DNA from: an uncultured Serinicoccus sp. | GTDB lineage: Bacteria > Actinomycetota > Actinomycetes > Actinomycetales > Dermatophilaceae | NCBI RefSeq assembly: GCF_947500995.1 | Contig: NZ_CANMUA010000003.1 | Coordinates: 248,001 to 312,000, forward strand | Length of the DNA stretch: 64,000 bases | Direction of reading: 5' to 3' | In this document: positions 9,898 to 19,402 of the stretch, piece by piece | Numbering within the stretch: position 1 is the stretch's first letter | Layout of the letters: each line of letters starts with the position of its first letter | The notes under the pieces: model-generated | Databases searched by the model: none | What the model saw: the letters and a program-made list of their open reading frames with translations, nothing else | What the model was told of the DNA's origin: nothing | Translations under genes and position numbers: made by a program

Positions 9898-11220
9898 TCA
9901 GCTCTCGCGCTGGTCCACGATGCGCCGCGCCTTGCCGACCGACCGCTCGACCCCGCCTTCGGCGAGCACGACGACCTGTGCGGTCGTGCCGATGCGGTCC
10001 TTGACCTGCCGCGCGAGCTCTTCGGCGAGCCGTTCCCGGGCGTCCGCCCCGAGGCCAGGCTCACCCTCCACGTTGATGGTGAACTGGTCCATCCGCCCGG
10101 GCCGGGACAGGACGCACTGGAAGTGCGGCGTCAGGCCCGGGAGCGCCAGCACCAGCTCCTCGATCTGCGTGGGGAAGACGTTGACCCCCCGGACGATCAT
10201 GAGGTCGTCGCTGCGGCCGGTGATCTTGGCGAGCCGCCGCATACCGGGCCGGGCGGTGCCGGGGAGCAGCCGGGTGAGGTCGCGCGTGCGGTAGCGCAGC
10301 ACCGGCATGGCCTCGCGGGTCATCGCGGTGAGGACCAGCTCGCCCTCCTCGCCGTCCGGCACCGGCTCGTCGGTCAGCGGGTCGACGATCTCGGGGTAGA
10401 AGTGGTCCTCCCAGAGCGTCAGCCCGTCCTTGGTCTCGACGCACTCCTGGGCGACGCCCGGCCCCATCATCTCGGAGAGGCCGAAGATGTCGGTCGCGTG
10501 CATGCCGCAGCGCTGCTCGATCTCCGCGCGCATCGCCTCGGTCCACGGCTCGGCGCCGAAGACACCGACCTCGAGCGAGGTGCTCGCGGGGTCGGTGCCG
10601 CGCGCGGTCATCGCGTCGACCAGGGCGAGGAAGTAGGACGGCGTCACCATGATGACGCGGGGCCCGAAGTCCTCGATGAGCTGCAGCTGCTTCTCGGTCT
10701 GCCCTCCGCTCATCGGGACGACGGTGCAGCCCAGCCGCTCCGCACCGTAGTGGGCGCCCAGGCCGCCGGTGAACAGGCCGTAGCCGTAGGCGACGTGCAC
10801 GAGGTCGCCCGGGCGGGTGCCGGCGGCGCGCAGCGAGCGGGCGACGAGACCGGCCCAGGTGTCGATGTCGCCCCGGGTGTAGCCGACGACCGTCGGGCGC
10901 CCGGTGGTGCCGGAGCTGGCGTGCACCCGGACGCACTGCTCGCGGGGCACCGCGAACATGCCGAAGGGGTAGTTCTCCCGCAGGTCGGCCTTGGTCGTGA
11001 AGGGCAGCAGGCGGACGTCCTCGAGGCTGCGGATGTCGTCGGGGTGGACGCCGCGCTCGTCGAGCCGGCGGCGGTAGTGCGCGACGCCCTCGTAGGCACG
11101 CCGCACGCCGTCCTGCAGCCGCTGCAGCTGGGTGGTGCGGAGCTGGTCGACCGACCAGGTCTCCGCCTCGTCGTAGAGGTCGGGTCGGGGCTCGATCTCG
11201 GGCAGCTGCTGCGACGCCAT
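9898..11220 (-). CDS. paaK: Phenylacetate-CoA ligase
   Basis: VHASSGTTGRPTVVGYTRGD, IFGLSEMMGPGVAQEC, KITGRSDDLMIVRGVNVFPTQIEE; 440 aa. Confidence 0.95.
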   Translation of the reverse strand: MASQQLPEIEPRPDLYDEAETWSVDQLRTTQLQRLQDGVRRAYEGVAHYRRRLDERGVHPDDIRSLEDVRLLPFTTKADLRENYPFGMFAVPREQCVRVHASSGTTGRPTVVGYTRGDIDTWAGLVARSLRAAGTRPGDLVHVAYGYGLFTGGLGAHYGAERLGCTVVPMSGGQTEKQLQLIEDFGPRVIMVTPSYFLALVDAMTARGTDPASTSLEVGVFGAEPWTEAMRAEIEQRCGMHATDIFGLSEMMGPGVAQECVETKDGLTLWEDHFYPEIVDPLTDEPVPDGEEGELVLTAMTREAMPVLRYRTRDLTRLLPGTARPGMRRLAKITGRSDDLMIVRGVNVFPTQIEELVLALPGLTPHFQCVLSRPGRMDQFTINVEGEPGLGADARERLAEELARQVKDRIGTTAQVVVLAEGGVERSVGKARRIVDQRES

Positions 11221-11265
11221 GACGGCAGGGTATGCCGTCGCCGCCGGGGCGACGAGGGACCGGGG

Positions 11266-11784
11266 TCAGCGCCCTCCCGCGCGGTCGGACGCGCGGAGGT
11301 CCCGGACGAGCCGCGGCGTGCGCCACGACGTCACCTCGCGGGCCCAGGTCGTCGGTGGGTAGGAGAGGCGGACGAGGAAGTAGTTGGCGTACTCGAGGGC
11401 CGCGAAGGCCCAGACGCCCAGCGTCAGCAGCCACGGCCCGGGGGCGGGACCGCCGTGGACGAGGATCATCACCAGGCCCAGAGCCAGGAGCACCGGGTCG
11501 AGCACGCGGACGACGCGGTAGGCCCGTGCCACCGGGCGCGGCATGGTGCCCCTGCCGACCCACGACCGGGCGAGCAGCCAGTAGGCGCCCGCCTGGACCA
11601 GCACCACCGTCAGCGGCCCCAGTGCCCACCACAGGGTGGCTGCCTGGTCGTCGGTCCAGCGCGGGCCGACCACCGAGACGGCCAGGAGGACGAACACCGT
11701 CGCGGCGCTCAGCTCGCCGAGGCCCAGGGAGAGGAGGCGACGCCGCAGCGCCTCCCGCCGCGGCCGCCCGAGCGGCGCCGTCAT
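11266..11784 (-). CDS. Small integral membrane protein
   Basis: Several hydrophobic helices; start MTAPLGRPRREALRRR. Confidence 0.7.
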   Translation of the reverse strand: MTAPLGRPRREALRRRLLSLGLGELSAATVFVLLAVSVVGPRWTDDQAATLWWALGPLTVVLVQAGAYWLLARSWVGRGTMPRPVARAYRVVRVLDPVLLALGLVMILVHGGPAPGPWLLTLGVWAFAALEYANYFLVRLSYPPTTWAREVTSWRTPRLVRDLRASDRAGGR

Positions 11785-11800
11785 CGCCGGTGCATCGCGG

Positions 11801-12241
11801 TCACGAGGCCGGGCGCACCGCCCGGGAGTGCCCGCGGAACTCGGCCACGACGGCACCGTCGGTGGCGCGACATACCGTGACGTCGGTGATGCCGCTGCGG
11901 CCGTAGGTCACGCGCTCGCGGGCCGTGGCGACCAGCACGTCGCCGAGGTGGGAGGGGAGGAGATAGGCGATGTCGCAGCTCGCGGCGACGGTCGTGCGGC
12001 CGGTGGCGTTGCAGGCCAGGGCGAAGGTCGAGTCGGCGAGCGTGAAGACGTAGCCGCCGTGGGCGATGGCGTGGCCGTTGACCATCGTGTCGGTGACGGT
12101 CATCCGGGTGCGGGCACGGCCCAGGCGCCGACCGGAGTCGGTGGTCTCCACGTCGAGGTCCAGCAGCTCGATGCCGAGGGCCGCCGAGGCCCGGTCCTGC
12201 TCCCACATGCGCCGGACGTGGGTGAGGTCGGGCGCGGTCAC
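11801..12241 (-). CDS. paaI: Hydroxyphenylacetyl-CoA thioesterase (hotdog fold)
   Basis: NGHAIAHGGYVFTLADSTFALACN; located between other paa genes; GTG start. Confidence 0.9.
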   Translation of the reverse strand: MTAPDLTHVRRMWEQDRASAALGIELLDLDVETTDSGRRLGRARTRMTVTDTMVNGHAIAHGGYVFTLADSTFALACNATGRTTVAASCDIAYLLPSHLGDVLVATARERVTYGRSGITDVTVCRATDGAVVAEFRGHSRAVRPAS

Positions 12242-12275
12242 GAGGGACCGCCCAGGACGAGGGGGCGGGCGTGGC

Positions 12276-13535
12276 TCACAGCGCCTCGCTCGGCCGGTAC
12301 CGGCCACCGGGGTACATGCCGTCGAGCTCGGTGAGCTGGGCGCGCACCGTCTCCGCCCCGATCTGCTCCAGCCAGCCGAACGGGCCCCGGGGGTAGTTGG
12401 TGCCCAGGGTCATGGCGGTGTCGACGTCCTCGGCGGTGGCCTCGCCGCGGTGGACGAGGTCGACGCCCTCGTTGACGAGCATGGCGAGGGTCCGGGCGAC
12501 GGGGTCGGTGCGCAGCGGCCCGCCGACGAGCTCGGCCGCGCGCCGCTCGTCGGGCGCGGCGTCGACGGCCGCGCCGTCGGCATACGTGAAGACGCCCTGC
12601 CCGCTCTTGCGCCCGAGCCGGCCCTCGCGCACCAGCCGGCGCTGCCAGTCGGTCGGCGCGTAGCGGGGGTCCTCACCGGTCTGCCGCCACACGGACTCGC
12701 CGACGGCGAGGTTGACGTCCTGACCGATGAGGTCGGTGAGCTCGAACGGCCCCATCCGGAAGCCGGCGTCCCGCAGCGCCAGGTCGAGGGTGGCCGGGTC
12801 GGCCAGCCCCTCGGCGGCCATGCGCTGCGCCTCCCCGTAGAACGGCCGGGCGACCCGGTTGACGATGAAACCGGGGGTCGAGGTGCACCGCACCGGCACC
12901 TTGCCCCAGCGGCGCACCAGCTCGGACGCGGCGTCCAGGACCGCGGTGTCGGAGGTGCGGGCGGTGATGACCTCGACCAGCCGCATGAGCGGCGGCGGGT
13001 TGAAGAAGTGCAGGCCCAGGACCCGCCCGGGGTGGGTCATCGCGGGGGACGTGCCGCCGTGCATCGCCGCGTCGTGACCCGTGGTCGCCTCACCGACGAG
13101 GTCATCGATGGACAGCGACGAGGTGTTGCTCGCCAGCACGGTCTGCGGGCCCTGCGTCTGCTCGAGCTGCCGGAAGATCGCCCGCTTGACGTCGAGGTGC
13201 TCCACGACGGCCTCCACCACGAGGCGGACGGCCGGCACGGTCGTCATGTCCGACGTCGTGAGCGGGGTGACCCGGGACAGGGTGGCCCGGGCGTCCTCCT
13301 CGGTGACCTTCCCCTTGTCGACCAGCGTCCGGAAGGTCCGGCGCAGCCCGTCCAGCGCGGAGTCCGCGGCGCCCGCCTGGGCGTCGACGAGGACCACCGG
13401 GTGCCCGGCCTGCGCCGCGACCTGCGCGATGCCAGCGCCCATCGCCCCCGCGCCGAGGACCGCGACCGGGACCTCGGCGGGCGGGTCGAGCAGCGGGTGC
13501 GGGCCGTCGGTCAGGGGCGAGTCGTCGTCGGTCAC
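12276..13535 (-). CDS. paaH: 3-hydroxyacyl-CoA dehydrogenase (PaaH-like)
   Basis: VAVLGAGAMGAGIAQVAAQAGHPVVLVD Rossmann motif; GFIVNRVARPFYGEA; GTG start. Confidence 0.88.
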   Translation of the reverse strand: MTDDDSPLTDGPHPLLDPPAEVPVAVLGAGAMGAGIAQVAAQAGHPVVLVDAQAGAADSALDGLRRTFRTLVDKGKVTEEDARATLSRVTPLTTSDMTTVPAVRLVVEAVVEHLDVKRAIFRQLEQTQGPQTVLASNTSSLSIDDLVGEATTGHDAAMHGGTSPAMTHPGRVLGLHFFNPPPLMRLVEVITARTSDTAVLDAASELVRRWGKVPVRCTSTPGFIVNRVARPFYGEAQRMAAEGLADPATLDLALRDAGFRMGPFELTDLIGQDVNLAVGESVWRQTGEDPRYAPTDWQRRLVREGRLGRKSGQGVFTYADGAAVDAAPDERRAAELVGGPLRTDPVARTLAMLVNEGVDLVHRGEATAEDVDTAMTLGTNYPRGPFGWLEQIGAETVRAQLTELDGMYPGGRYRPSEAL

Positions 13536-13617
13536 GCGCCCATGGTGCCAGCCCTGCCGGACGGCCGGCACGTGGTGTTGACTCTCCCACGGTGTCAGGC
13601 TCTGGAGTGGGGTTGTC

Positions 13618-14415
13618 ATGTTGAGTATCGGAGAGTTCGCCCGTCTGGCCGGGGTCTCGGTGCGGATGCTGCGCCACTACGACCGGCTCGGGCTGCTGCG
13701 CCCGCAGCAGGTCGACGCGTTCACCGGCTACCGCTCGTACGCCGCCGCCCAGCTCGCCCGCGCCAACCAGCTCGTCGGCCTCAAGGAGCTCGGGTTCACC
13801 CTCGAGCAGGTCGGGGTGCTGCTGGACGCGGACCTGAGCGAGGCCGAGGTGGTCGCGCTGATGCGCGCCCGCCGCGACGAGCTCCGCGGGCAGATGGCGG
13901 CCGACGAGCACCGGCTCGCGGCCATCGAGGCGAGGCTCCGGTCGATCGAGAAGGAGAACCCCATGTCCGACTACGTCGAGACGTCGCTGCCCGGGCTCAG
14001 CCTCGTGCAGCTGTCCGTGCACATCGAGGAGATGGCGCAGATCGAGGAGGAGATCAGCGGCATGTTCCAGCAGGTCAACACCGCGATCGGGGCGCTGCCG
14101 CGCAGCGGTCCCGGTGTCGCCACCTACACGCTGGACGGCGACGGCATGATCGCCGCGGCCGCCGAGCAGATCGGTGACGCGCCGACGCCCGAGGGGCTCG
14201 AGGCCGCGCTGCTGCCGCCCGCCCCGAGGGCGCTCACCGTGCGCTACACCGGGCGGGACCTGTCCGGCATCCAGCAGGCGTGGCAGGGCCTCGTCGCCGA
14301 GATGGAGGCGCGCGGCCTCACGCCGACCGGCACCTGCCGCGAGGTGTACGACGTCACGCCCTTCGACGGCGCCGGCGCCGGCTGGTCGGTGGACCTCCAG
14401 CAACCCGTCGCCTGA
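13618..14415 (+). CDS. MerR-family regulator with C-terminal GyrI-like effector-binding domain
   Basis: MLSIGEFARLAGVSVRMLRHYDRLGLLRPQQVDAFTGYRSY. Confidence 0.92.
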   Translation: MLSIGEFARLAGVSVRMLRHYDRLGLLRPQQVDAFTGYRSYAAAQLARANQLVGLKELGFTLEQVGVLLDADLSEAEVVALMRARRDELRGQMAADEHRLAAIEARLRSIEKENPMSDYVETSLPGLSLVQLSVHIEEMAQIEEEISGMFQQVNTAIGALPRSGPGVATYTLDGDGMIAAAAEQIGDAPTPEGLEAALLPPAPRALTVRYTGRDLSGIQQAWQGLVAEMEARGLTPTGTCREVYDVTPFDGAGAGWSVDLQQPVA

Positions 14416-14430
14416 GGGGTCCGCACCAGA

Positions 14431-14474
14431 GCGTCCCGTGGGAGTCGTGACCATTGCCGACTTCCGCGGGACGC
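14431..14474 (+). repeat. REP-like palindromic element A1 (44 bp)
   Basis: GCGTCCCGTGGGAGTCG-N10-CGACTTCCGCGGGACGC; related in inverted orientation to 15634-15677 (39/44 identical). Confidence 0.85.
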
Positions 14475-14550
14475 TCATGGGCCTGGTGCCGCGGCGACGA
14501 CGCTCGCCACGTCGCCGCAGGGCAAGCCGGCGTCGCCCCAACCCGCGACG

Positions 14551-14590
14551 GTCCCGTGGGAGTCGGGCAGAGTCCCGAGTCCCACGGGAG
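14551..14590. repeat. REP-like palindrome A2, related to A1
   Basis: TCCCGTGGGAGTCGGG ... CCCGAGTCCCACGGGA, arms pair 15/16. Confidence 0.8.
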
Positions 14591-14689
14591 GTTCGCAGGG
14601 CTGTGGACGACCTTCGCCCCGGGAGGTCTACCTCTGCCAGGGTAGGAGCCGACGCACCAGCCGGGGGGCAGGTTCGGCAGGGGGAGGGC

Positions 14690-15634
14690 ATGGCGCGACG
14701 ACCGAGCACCGCAGCCCGTCGACGTGCCTGGCGCCAGGAGGTCGCCCGACGGCTGGCCGACCGGCACTCCGGCGTCGCGCGACGCCAGGACCTGATCGCG
14801 GAGGGACTGACCCACGAGGACATCCGGGCCGAGGTGGATCGCGGGGTGTGGCACCGTGCCGGCTGCCACACCCTGTGCGTCTCGGGCACCGAGCCGCAGG
14901 GCGAAGGGCTTCTCTGGTGGGCGTTGTGGGAGTCCGGTCCTCGCGCGGTGCTGGACGGCTCCAGCTCCCTGGTGGCCTCTGGGCTGCGGCACTGGCAGGT
15001 GCCGCTCACCCACGTCTCGGTCCCACGCAACGCCACGGTCCGCTCGTTGCCCGGCGTCCGGCACCACGTCCTGCGCGACCCTGGTCCCGCGATCCTGGTC
15101 GGGCTGCGGCGGACCAAGGCCGACGTGGCGCTCATCCGCGCCGCGCAGTGGGAGCGCAGCGACCGGGCCGCCGCGACGCTGGTGGCGATGACGGTCCAGC
15201 AGCGCATCGTGTCGACGAGCGCGCTCATGGACCGCTGGGACCGGACGAGGCGCTGCGCCCGACGGCAGCTGCTCGACGCCGTGATCCGCGACGTCTGCGA
15301 CGGCTCCCACTCGATCAACGAGCTGGACGTCGTCGCGGCGTGCCGGGCCCACGGCATACCTGCTCCGAGCCGGCAGAGCACCCGGATCCTCGATGCGGGG
15401 CGGGTCTACCTCGACCTGTTCTGGGACGACTACGGCGTGCATGGCGAGATCCAGGGCGCCCATCACCAGTGGGGTCTGCACGGCGTCGACGACGCGGTGC
15501 GCGGCAACGCCCTCGCCATCAGCCAGCGCGACCTCGTCTCGCTGCAGATCCCCGTCCTCGGCTGGCGGCTGGACCCCACGATCTTCCTCGATCAGATCGC
15601 GTCGGCGCTCCGACGCGGCGGGTGGGCCGGGTAG
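14690..15634 (+). CDS. AbiEi-like N-terminal domain / C-terminal DUF559 (Vsr-like nuclease fold)-type protein
   Basis: N-terminus RRQDLIAEGLTHEDIRAEVDRGVWHRAGCHTLCV resembles AbiEi wHTH; C-terminus RVYLDLFWDDYGVHGEIQGAHHQWGLHGVDDAVRGNALAISQRDLVSLQIPVLGWRLDP resembles a DUF559-like region. Confidence 0.75.
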   Translation: MARRPSTAARRRAWRQEVARRLADRHSGVARRQDLIAEGLTHEDIRAEVDRGVWHRAGCHTLCVSGTEPQGEGLLWWALWESGPRAVLDGSSSLVASGLRHWQVPLTHVSVPRNATVRSLPGVRHHVLRDPGPAILVGLRRTKADVALIRAAQWERSDRAAATLVAMTVQQRIVSTSALMDRWDRTRRCARRQLLDAVIRDVCDGSHSINELDVVAACRAHGIPAPSRQSTRILDAGRVYLDLFWDDYGVHGEIQGAHHQWGLHGVDDAVRGNALAISQRDLVSLQIPVLGWRLDPTIFLDQIASALRRGGWAG

Positions 15635-15677
15635 CGTCCCGCGGAAGTCGGCACCCTTCACGACTACCACGGGACGC
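15634..15677 (-). repeat. REP-like palindromic element A3 (44 bp), inverted relative to A1
   Basis: GCGTCCCGCGGAAGTCG-N10-CGACTACCACGGGACGC; first base is the last base of the TAG stop codon. Confidence 0.85.
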
Positions 15678-15734
15678 AACCGCCCAGGTATGCCGCGTGG
15701 GCACGCCCGCGCGGGCGTCGTTACGCTGAGGATC

Positions 15735-17444
15735 ATGGCTGAGACCGCGACGACGTCGTCCGCACACCCCCTGCTCGACACCCACCGCGAGACCCTGGAG
15801 ACCGCCGCCCGGGCGCTGCGCGAGCGCAGCTACTACAGCCGCTACCCCGAGTCGCCCAGCCCCCGGGTGTATGGGGAGGGCGCTCCGGAGCGCGGTCAGC
15901 TCGCCCACCAGGAGACGCTCAACACGGACTTCGCCGGCCTCGCCGAGCAGCCCACCACCGGCGCCACGGCGGGCTCGGAGAAGAGCCCCTACGGCCCGAC
16001 GCTGGGCGTGCGCTACCCCCAGCTGGACGTCGACGCGGCGATGGCGGCGGCGCAGTCCGCCCTGCCCGCCTGGCGCGACGCCGGCGCCCGGGTCCGCGCG
16101 GCCGTGCTCACCGAGGTCATCGAGCGGATCAACGCGCGCTCGCACGAGATGGCGCACGCCGTCATGCACACCTCGGGTCAGCCCTTCGTCATGTCCTTCC
16201 AGGCCGGCGGCCCGCACGCGCAGGACCGGGCGCTGGAGGCGGTGGTCGTGGCGCTCGAGGAGCAGGAGCGCGTCCCCGCCACGGTGACCTGGGAGAAGCC
16301 GGCCAAGGGCGACCCGATCCGCATGCAGAAGGACTACCGCGTGGTCCCCCGCGGCGTGGCCCTCGTCATCGGCTGCAACACCTTCCCCACCTGGAACGCC
16401 TACCCGGGCATCTTCGCGTCCCTCGCGACCGGCAACCCGGTCGTCGTCAAGCCGCACCCGCAGGCGGTGCTCCCGCTCGCCATCACCGTGCAGGTCGCCC
16501 GCGAGGTGCTCGCCGAGGCGGGCTTCGACCCGGCCCTGGTCCAGCTGGCGGCCGAGGACGACGGCGGCACCCTCGCCAAGGACCTGGCGCTGCACCCGGC
16601 GGTGAAGATCATCGACTACACCGGGGGTCCGGGGTTCGGCCACTGGCTGGAGACCGAGGCCGCCGGCGCCGGCAAGCTCGTCTACACCGAGAAGGCCGGC
16701 CTCAACACCGTCGTCGTCGACTCCACCGACGACCTGCGGGGCATGCTCGGCAACCTCGCCTTCTCCTTCTCGCTCTACTCCGGCCAGATGTGCACCGCAC
16801 CGCAGAACGTCTACGTGCCCCCGACGGTGCGCACCGACGAGGGCGAGCTGAGCGCCGAGGAGTTCGCCGGCCGGCTGGGCGAGGCGATCAGCCGGTTCAC
16901 CGGTGATGACGCCAAGGCGGTCGAGATCCTCGGCGCCACGGTCAACGACGAGGTCCGCGGCCGGGCCACCGACATCCCCGCCCTGGCCGGACAGCTCGGC
17001 GGCGACGTCGTCCTCGACTCGCGCGCCGTGACCCACCCGAGCTACCCCGACGCCGTCGTCCGCACCCCCGCCCTCATCGGGGTCGACGCCGGCAACGAGG
17101 CGGCATACACGACCGAGTGCTTCGGGCCCGTCGCCTTCGTCGTGCGCACCGCCGACACGGGCGACTCGCTGCACCGCTTCGCGCAGACGGTCTCCGAGCA
17201 CGGCGGTATGACGGCGGCGGTCTACTCCACCGACGAGCAGGTGCTCGACGACGCGCGCGAGGCCGCGGCGGACGCCGGGGTGGCGCTCTCGGAGAACCTC
17301 ACCGGCCAGATCTTCGTCAACCAGACGGCGGCGTTCTCCGACTTCCACGGGACCGGGGCCAACCCCGCGGCCAACGCCGCCTACTCGGACGCCGCCTTCG
17401 TGGCCAACCGCTTCCGTGTCATCACCAGCCGGCGCCACGTCTGA
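15735..17444 (+). CDS. paaN: Phenylacetic acid degradation protein PaaN (aldehyde dehydrogenase-like)
   Basis: PRGVALVIGCNTFPTWNAYPGIFASLATGNPVVVKPHP, FSLYSGQMCTAPQNVYVP; 569 aa. Confidence 0.9.
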   Translation: MAETATTSSAHPLLDTHRETLETAARALRERSYYSRYPESPSPRVYGEGAPERGQLAHQETLNTDFAGLAEQPTTGATAGSEKSPYGPTLGVRYPQLDVDAAMAAAQSALPAWRDAGARVRAAVLTEVIERINARSHEMAHAVMHTSGQPFVMSFQAGGPHAQDRALEAVVVALEEQERVPATVTWEKPAKGDPIRMQKDYRVVPRGVALVIGCNTFPTWNAYPGIFASLATGNPVVVKPHPQAVLPLAITVQVAREVLAEAGFDPALVQLAAEDDGGTLAKDLALHPAVKIIDYTGGPGFGHWLETEAAGAGKLVYTEKAGLNTVVVDSTDDLRGMLGNLAFSFSLYSGQMCTAPQNVYVPPTVRTDEGELSAEEFAGRLGEAISRFTGDDAKAVEILGATVNDEVRGRATDIPALAGQLGGDVVLDSRAVTHPSYPDAVVRTPALIGVDAGNEAAYTTECFGPVAFVVRTADTGDSLHRFAQTVSEHGGMTAAVYSTDEQVLDDAREAAADAGVALSENLTGQIFVNQTAAFSDFHGTGANPAANAAYSDAAFVANRFRVITSRRHV

Positions 17445-17455
17445 GGCCTGAGGGT

Positions 17456-18328
17456 ATGCCGACCGCCGAGCGCCCCTCCCCGTCACCGACCGGCGACGGG
17501 GACGCGGGGGCGGGTCGCGTCGCCCCGGAGGGCCAGACGCCCGCCGAGGCCGAGCCCGCCGCCGTCCGGCTGCGCGCCGTGACCGACGGCGTGGTCATGC
17601 TCGCCGGGCTGTCCGGGCTGCGGGGCCGGGACCCCGACGAGGCCGTCCTGGCGCTGCTGGCCCTGGTGGAGCAGGCGTTCACCGCCGGCCGGCACCGGGT
17701 GGAGGCGGAGGTCCGCGCCGACGACGTCGAGACCCGGCGCACCCTGCAGCGCGCCGGCCTGCGCCCGGAGGGGGTGAGCCGCGGGCGGGGCACGAACGGC
17801 CGGGGCGTGCCCGTGGACCTGCTGCGCCTGGCGCGCCTCGTCGACGACCCGGCGCCGGGCGAACCCGGCGCCTTCCTCGGCATGCTCAACGCCACGCTGC
17901 CGCGCAAGCGGCTCATCGCCCAGGGCCTCGTCCGCGACGACCAGGGCCGGGTCCTGCTCTGCGAGCTGACCTACAAGACCGACTGGGACCTGCCGGGCGG
18001 GGTCGTCGACCCCCGCGAGTCGCCCCGCCAGACGATCCGGCGCGAGGTGCGCGAGGAGCTGGGTGTCGACCTGCCCGTCGGCGACCTGCTCACCGTCAAC
18101 TGGCTGCCGCCCTACCGGCAGTGGGACGACGCGCTGCTGCTCGTGCACGACCTCGGCACCCACCCCGACCTCGCCGAACGGGCCTCGCTGCAGCGCAGCG
18201 AGCTGCGCGCGGTCCACTGGGTGCGGCCCGAGGACGTCGACGAGCACGTCGCGCCCTACGTCGCACGGCACCTGCGCTCGGTGCTCGCCGACGGCCCCGG
18301 CGAGCTGGAGGACGGGCTGCCGGTCTGA
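17456..18328 (+). CDS. GNAT-like N-terminal region fused to a NUDIX hydrolase domain
   Basis: NUDIX box GGVVDPRESPRQTIRREVREELGVDL; N-terminal RRTLQRAGLRPEGV GNAT-like segment. Confidence 0.85.
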   Translation: MPTAERPSPSPTGDGDAGAGRVAPEGQTPAEAEPAAVRLRAVTDGVVMLAGLSGLRGRDPDEAVLALLALVEQAFTAGRHRVEAEVRADDVETRRTLQRAGLRPEGVSRGRGTNGRGVPVDLLRLARLVDDPAPGEPGAFLGMLNATLPRKRLIAQGLVRDDQGRVLLCELTYKTDWDLPGGVVDPRESPRQTIRREVREELGVDLPVGDLLTVNWLPPYRQWDDALLLVHDLGTHPDLAERASLQRSELRAVHWVRPEDVDEHVAPYVARHLRSVLADGPGELEDGLPV

Positions 18329-18366
18329 GGGGTGCGGCCGCGACCGGCGGCTGGCAGGATGCGCGC

Positions 18367-19395
18367 ATGACCACCGCCGCGCGTCCCGTGCAGACCGCCC
18401 GCACCACCACCGCCGTCCGGGAGGCGGGCGACCCCGCCGCGCCGACCCTGGTGCTCATCCACGGCAACGTCTCCTCCTCGGCCTTCTTCGACCGGCTCAT
18501 CGACGACCTCTCCACCGACCACCACGTCCTCGCGCCCGACTACCGGGGCTACGGCGACTCCGCCCGCGCGACCATCGACGCCACCCGCGGCGTCGCCGAC
18601 CTCTCCGACGACGTCGCGGCCCTGCTCGACACCCTGGGGGTCGAGGGCGCCGTGGACGTGCTGGGCTGGTCGGCCGGCGGCAACGTCGCGCTGCAGCTGG
18701 CGACGGACCACCCGCACCGGGTGCGGCGCGTCGTGCTGGAGGCGCCCGGCAGCCCGTTCGGCTTCGGCGGCAGCACCGGTCTCGACGGCCGTCCGGTGGC
18801 CGACGACTTCGCGGGCAGCGGCGGCGGCACCGCCAACCCGGCGTTCTGCGAGGCCCTCCGGGCGGGGGACCGGGGCGAGGAGCCGACGAGCCCGCGGACC
18901 ACCCTGCGTGCCTTCTACGTCAAGCCCGGGTTCACCTTCGCGCCCGAGGTGGAGGAGGCATACCTGGACGCGATGCTGCAGGCCTTCGTCGGCGACGACG
19001 TCTACCCCGGCGACACGACGACCAGCGAGAACTGGCCCGGCGTCGCCCCCGGGACGACCGGGATGAACAACGCGCTGTCGCCGAAGTACCTCGACCAGTC
19101 CGGCTTCGCCGACCTCGACCCCGCCCCGCCGGTGCTGTGGATCCGCGGCGACGCCGACCAGATCGTCTCCGACACCTCGATGTTCGACCTCGCCCAGCTG
19201 GGGAGGCTCGGCGCGGTGCCCGGCTACCCGGGGGAGGACGTCTGCCCGACGCAGCCGATGGTGAGCCAGGTGCGGGCGGTGCTCGAGCGGGCGGGCGCGT
19301 TCACCGAGGTGGTCTACGAGGACTGCGGGCACAGCCCGCACCTGGAGCACCCGGAGCGCTTCGCCGCCGACGTCCGGGCCTTCCTGCAGGGCTGA
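18367..19395 (+). CDS. Alpha/beta hydrolase
   Basis: LVLIHGNVSSSAFFDRL, VLGWSAGGNVALQLA nucleophile elbow, DCGHSPHLEHPERF. Confidence 0.93.
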   Translation: MTTAARPVQTARTTTAVREAGDPAAPTLVLIHGNVSSSAFFDRLIDDLSTDHHVLAPDYRGYGDSARATIDATRGVADLSDDVAALLDTLGVEGAVDVLGWSAGGNVALQLATDHPHRVRRVVLEAPGSPFGFGGSTGLDGRPVADDFAGSGGGTANPAFCEALRAGDRGEEPTSPRTTLRAFYVKPGFTFAPEVEEAYLDAMLQAFVGDDVYPGDTTTSENWPGVAPGTTGMNNALSPKYLDQSGFADLDPAPPVLWIRGDADQIVSDTSMFDLAQLGRLGAVPGYPGEDVCPTQPMVSQVRAVLERAGAFTEVVYEDCGHSPHLEHPERFAADVRAFLQG

Positions 19396-19402
19396 CCTGC
19401 CC

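Noticed and set aside
14690-15634. Complete type IV AbiE toxin-antitoxin pair
   Set aside because: No AbiEii nucleotidyltransferase gene is adjacent; only an AbiEi-like N-terminal region is visible.
14431-15677. Classical DDE insertion sequence with terminal inverted repeats
   Set aside because: No transposase motif in the encoded protein and no obvious target-site duplication outside the palindromes; reported as REPtron-like instead.
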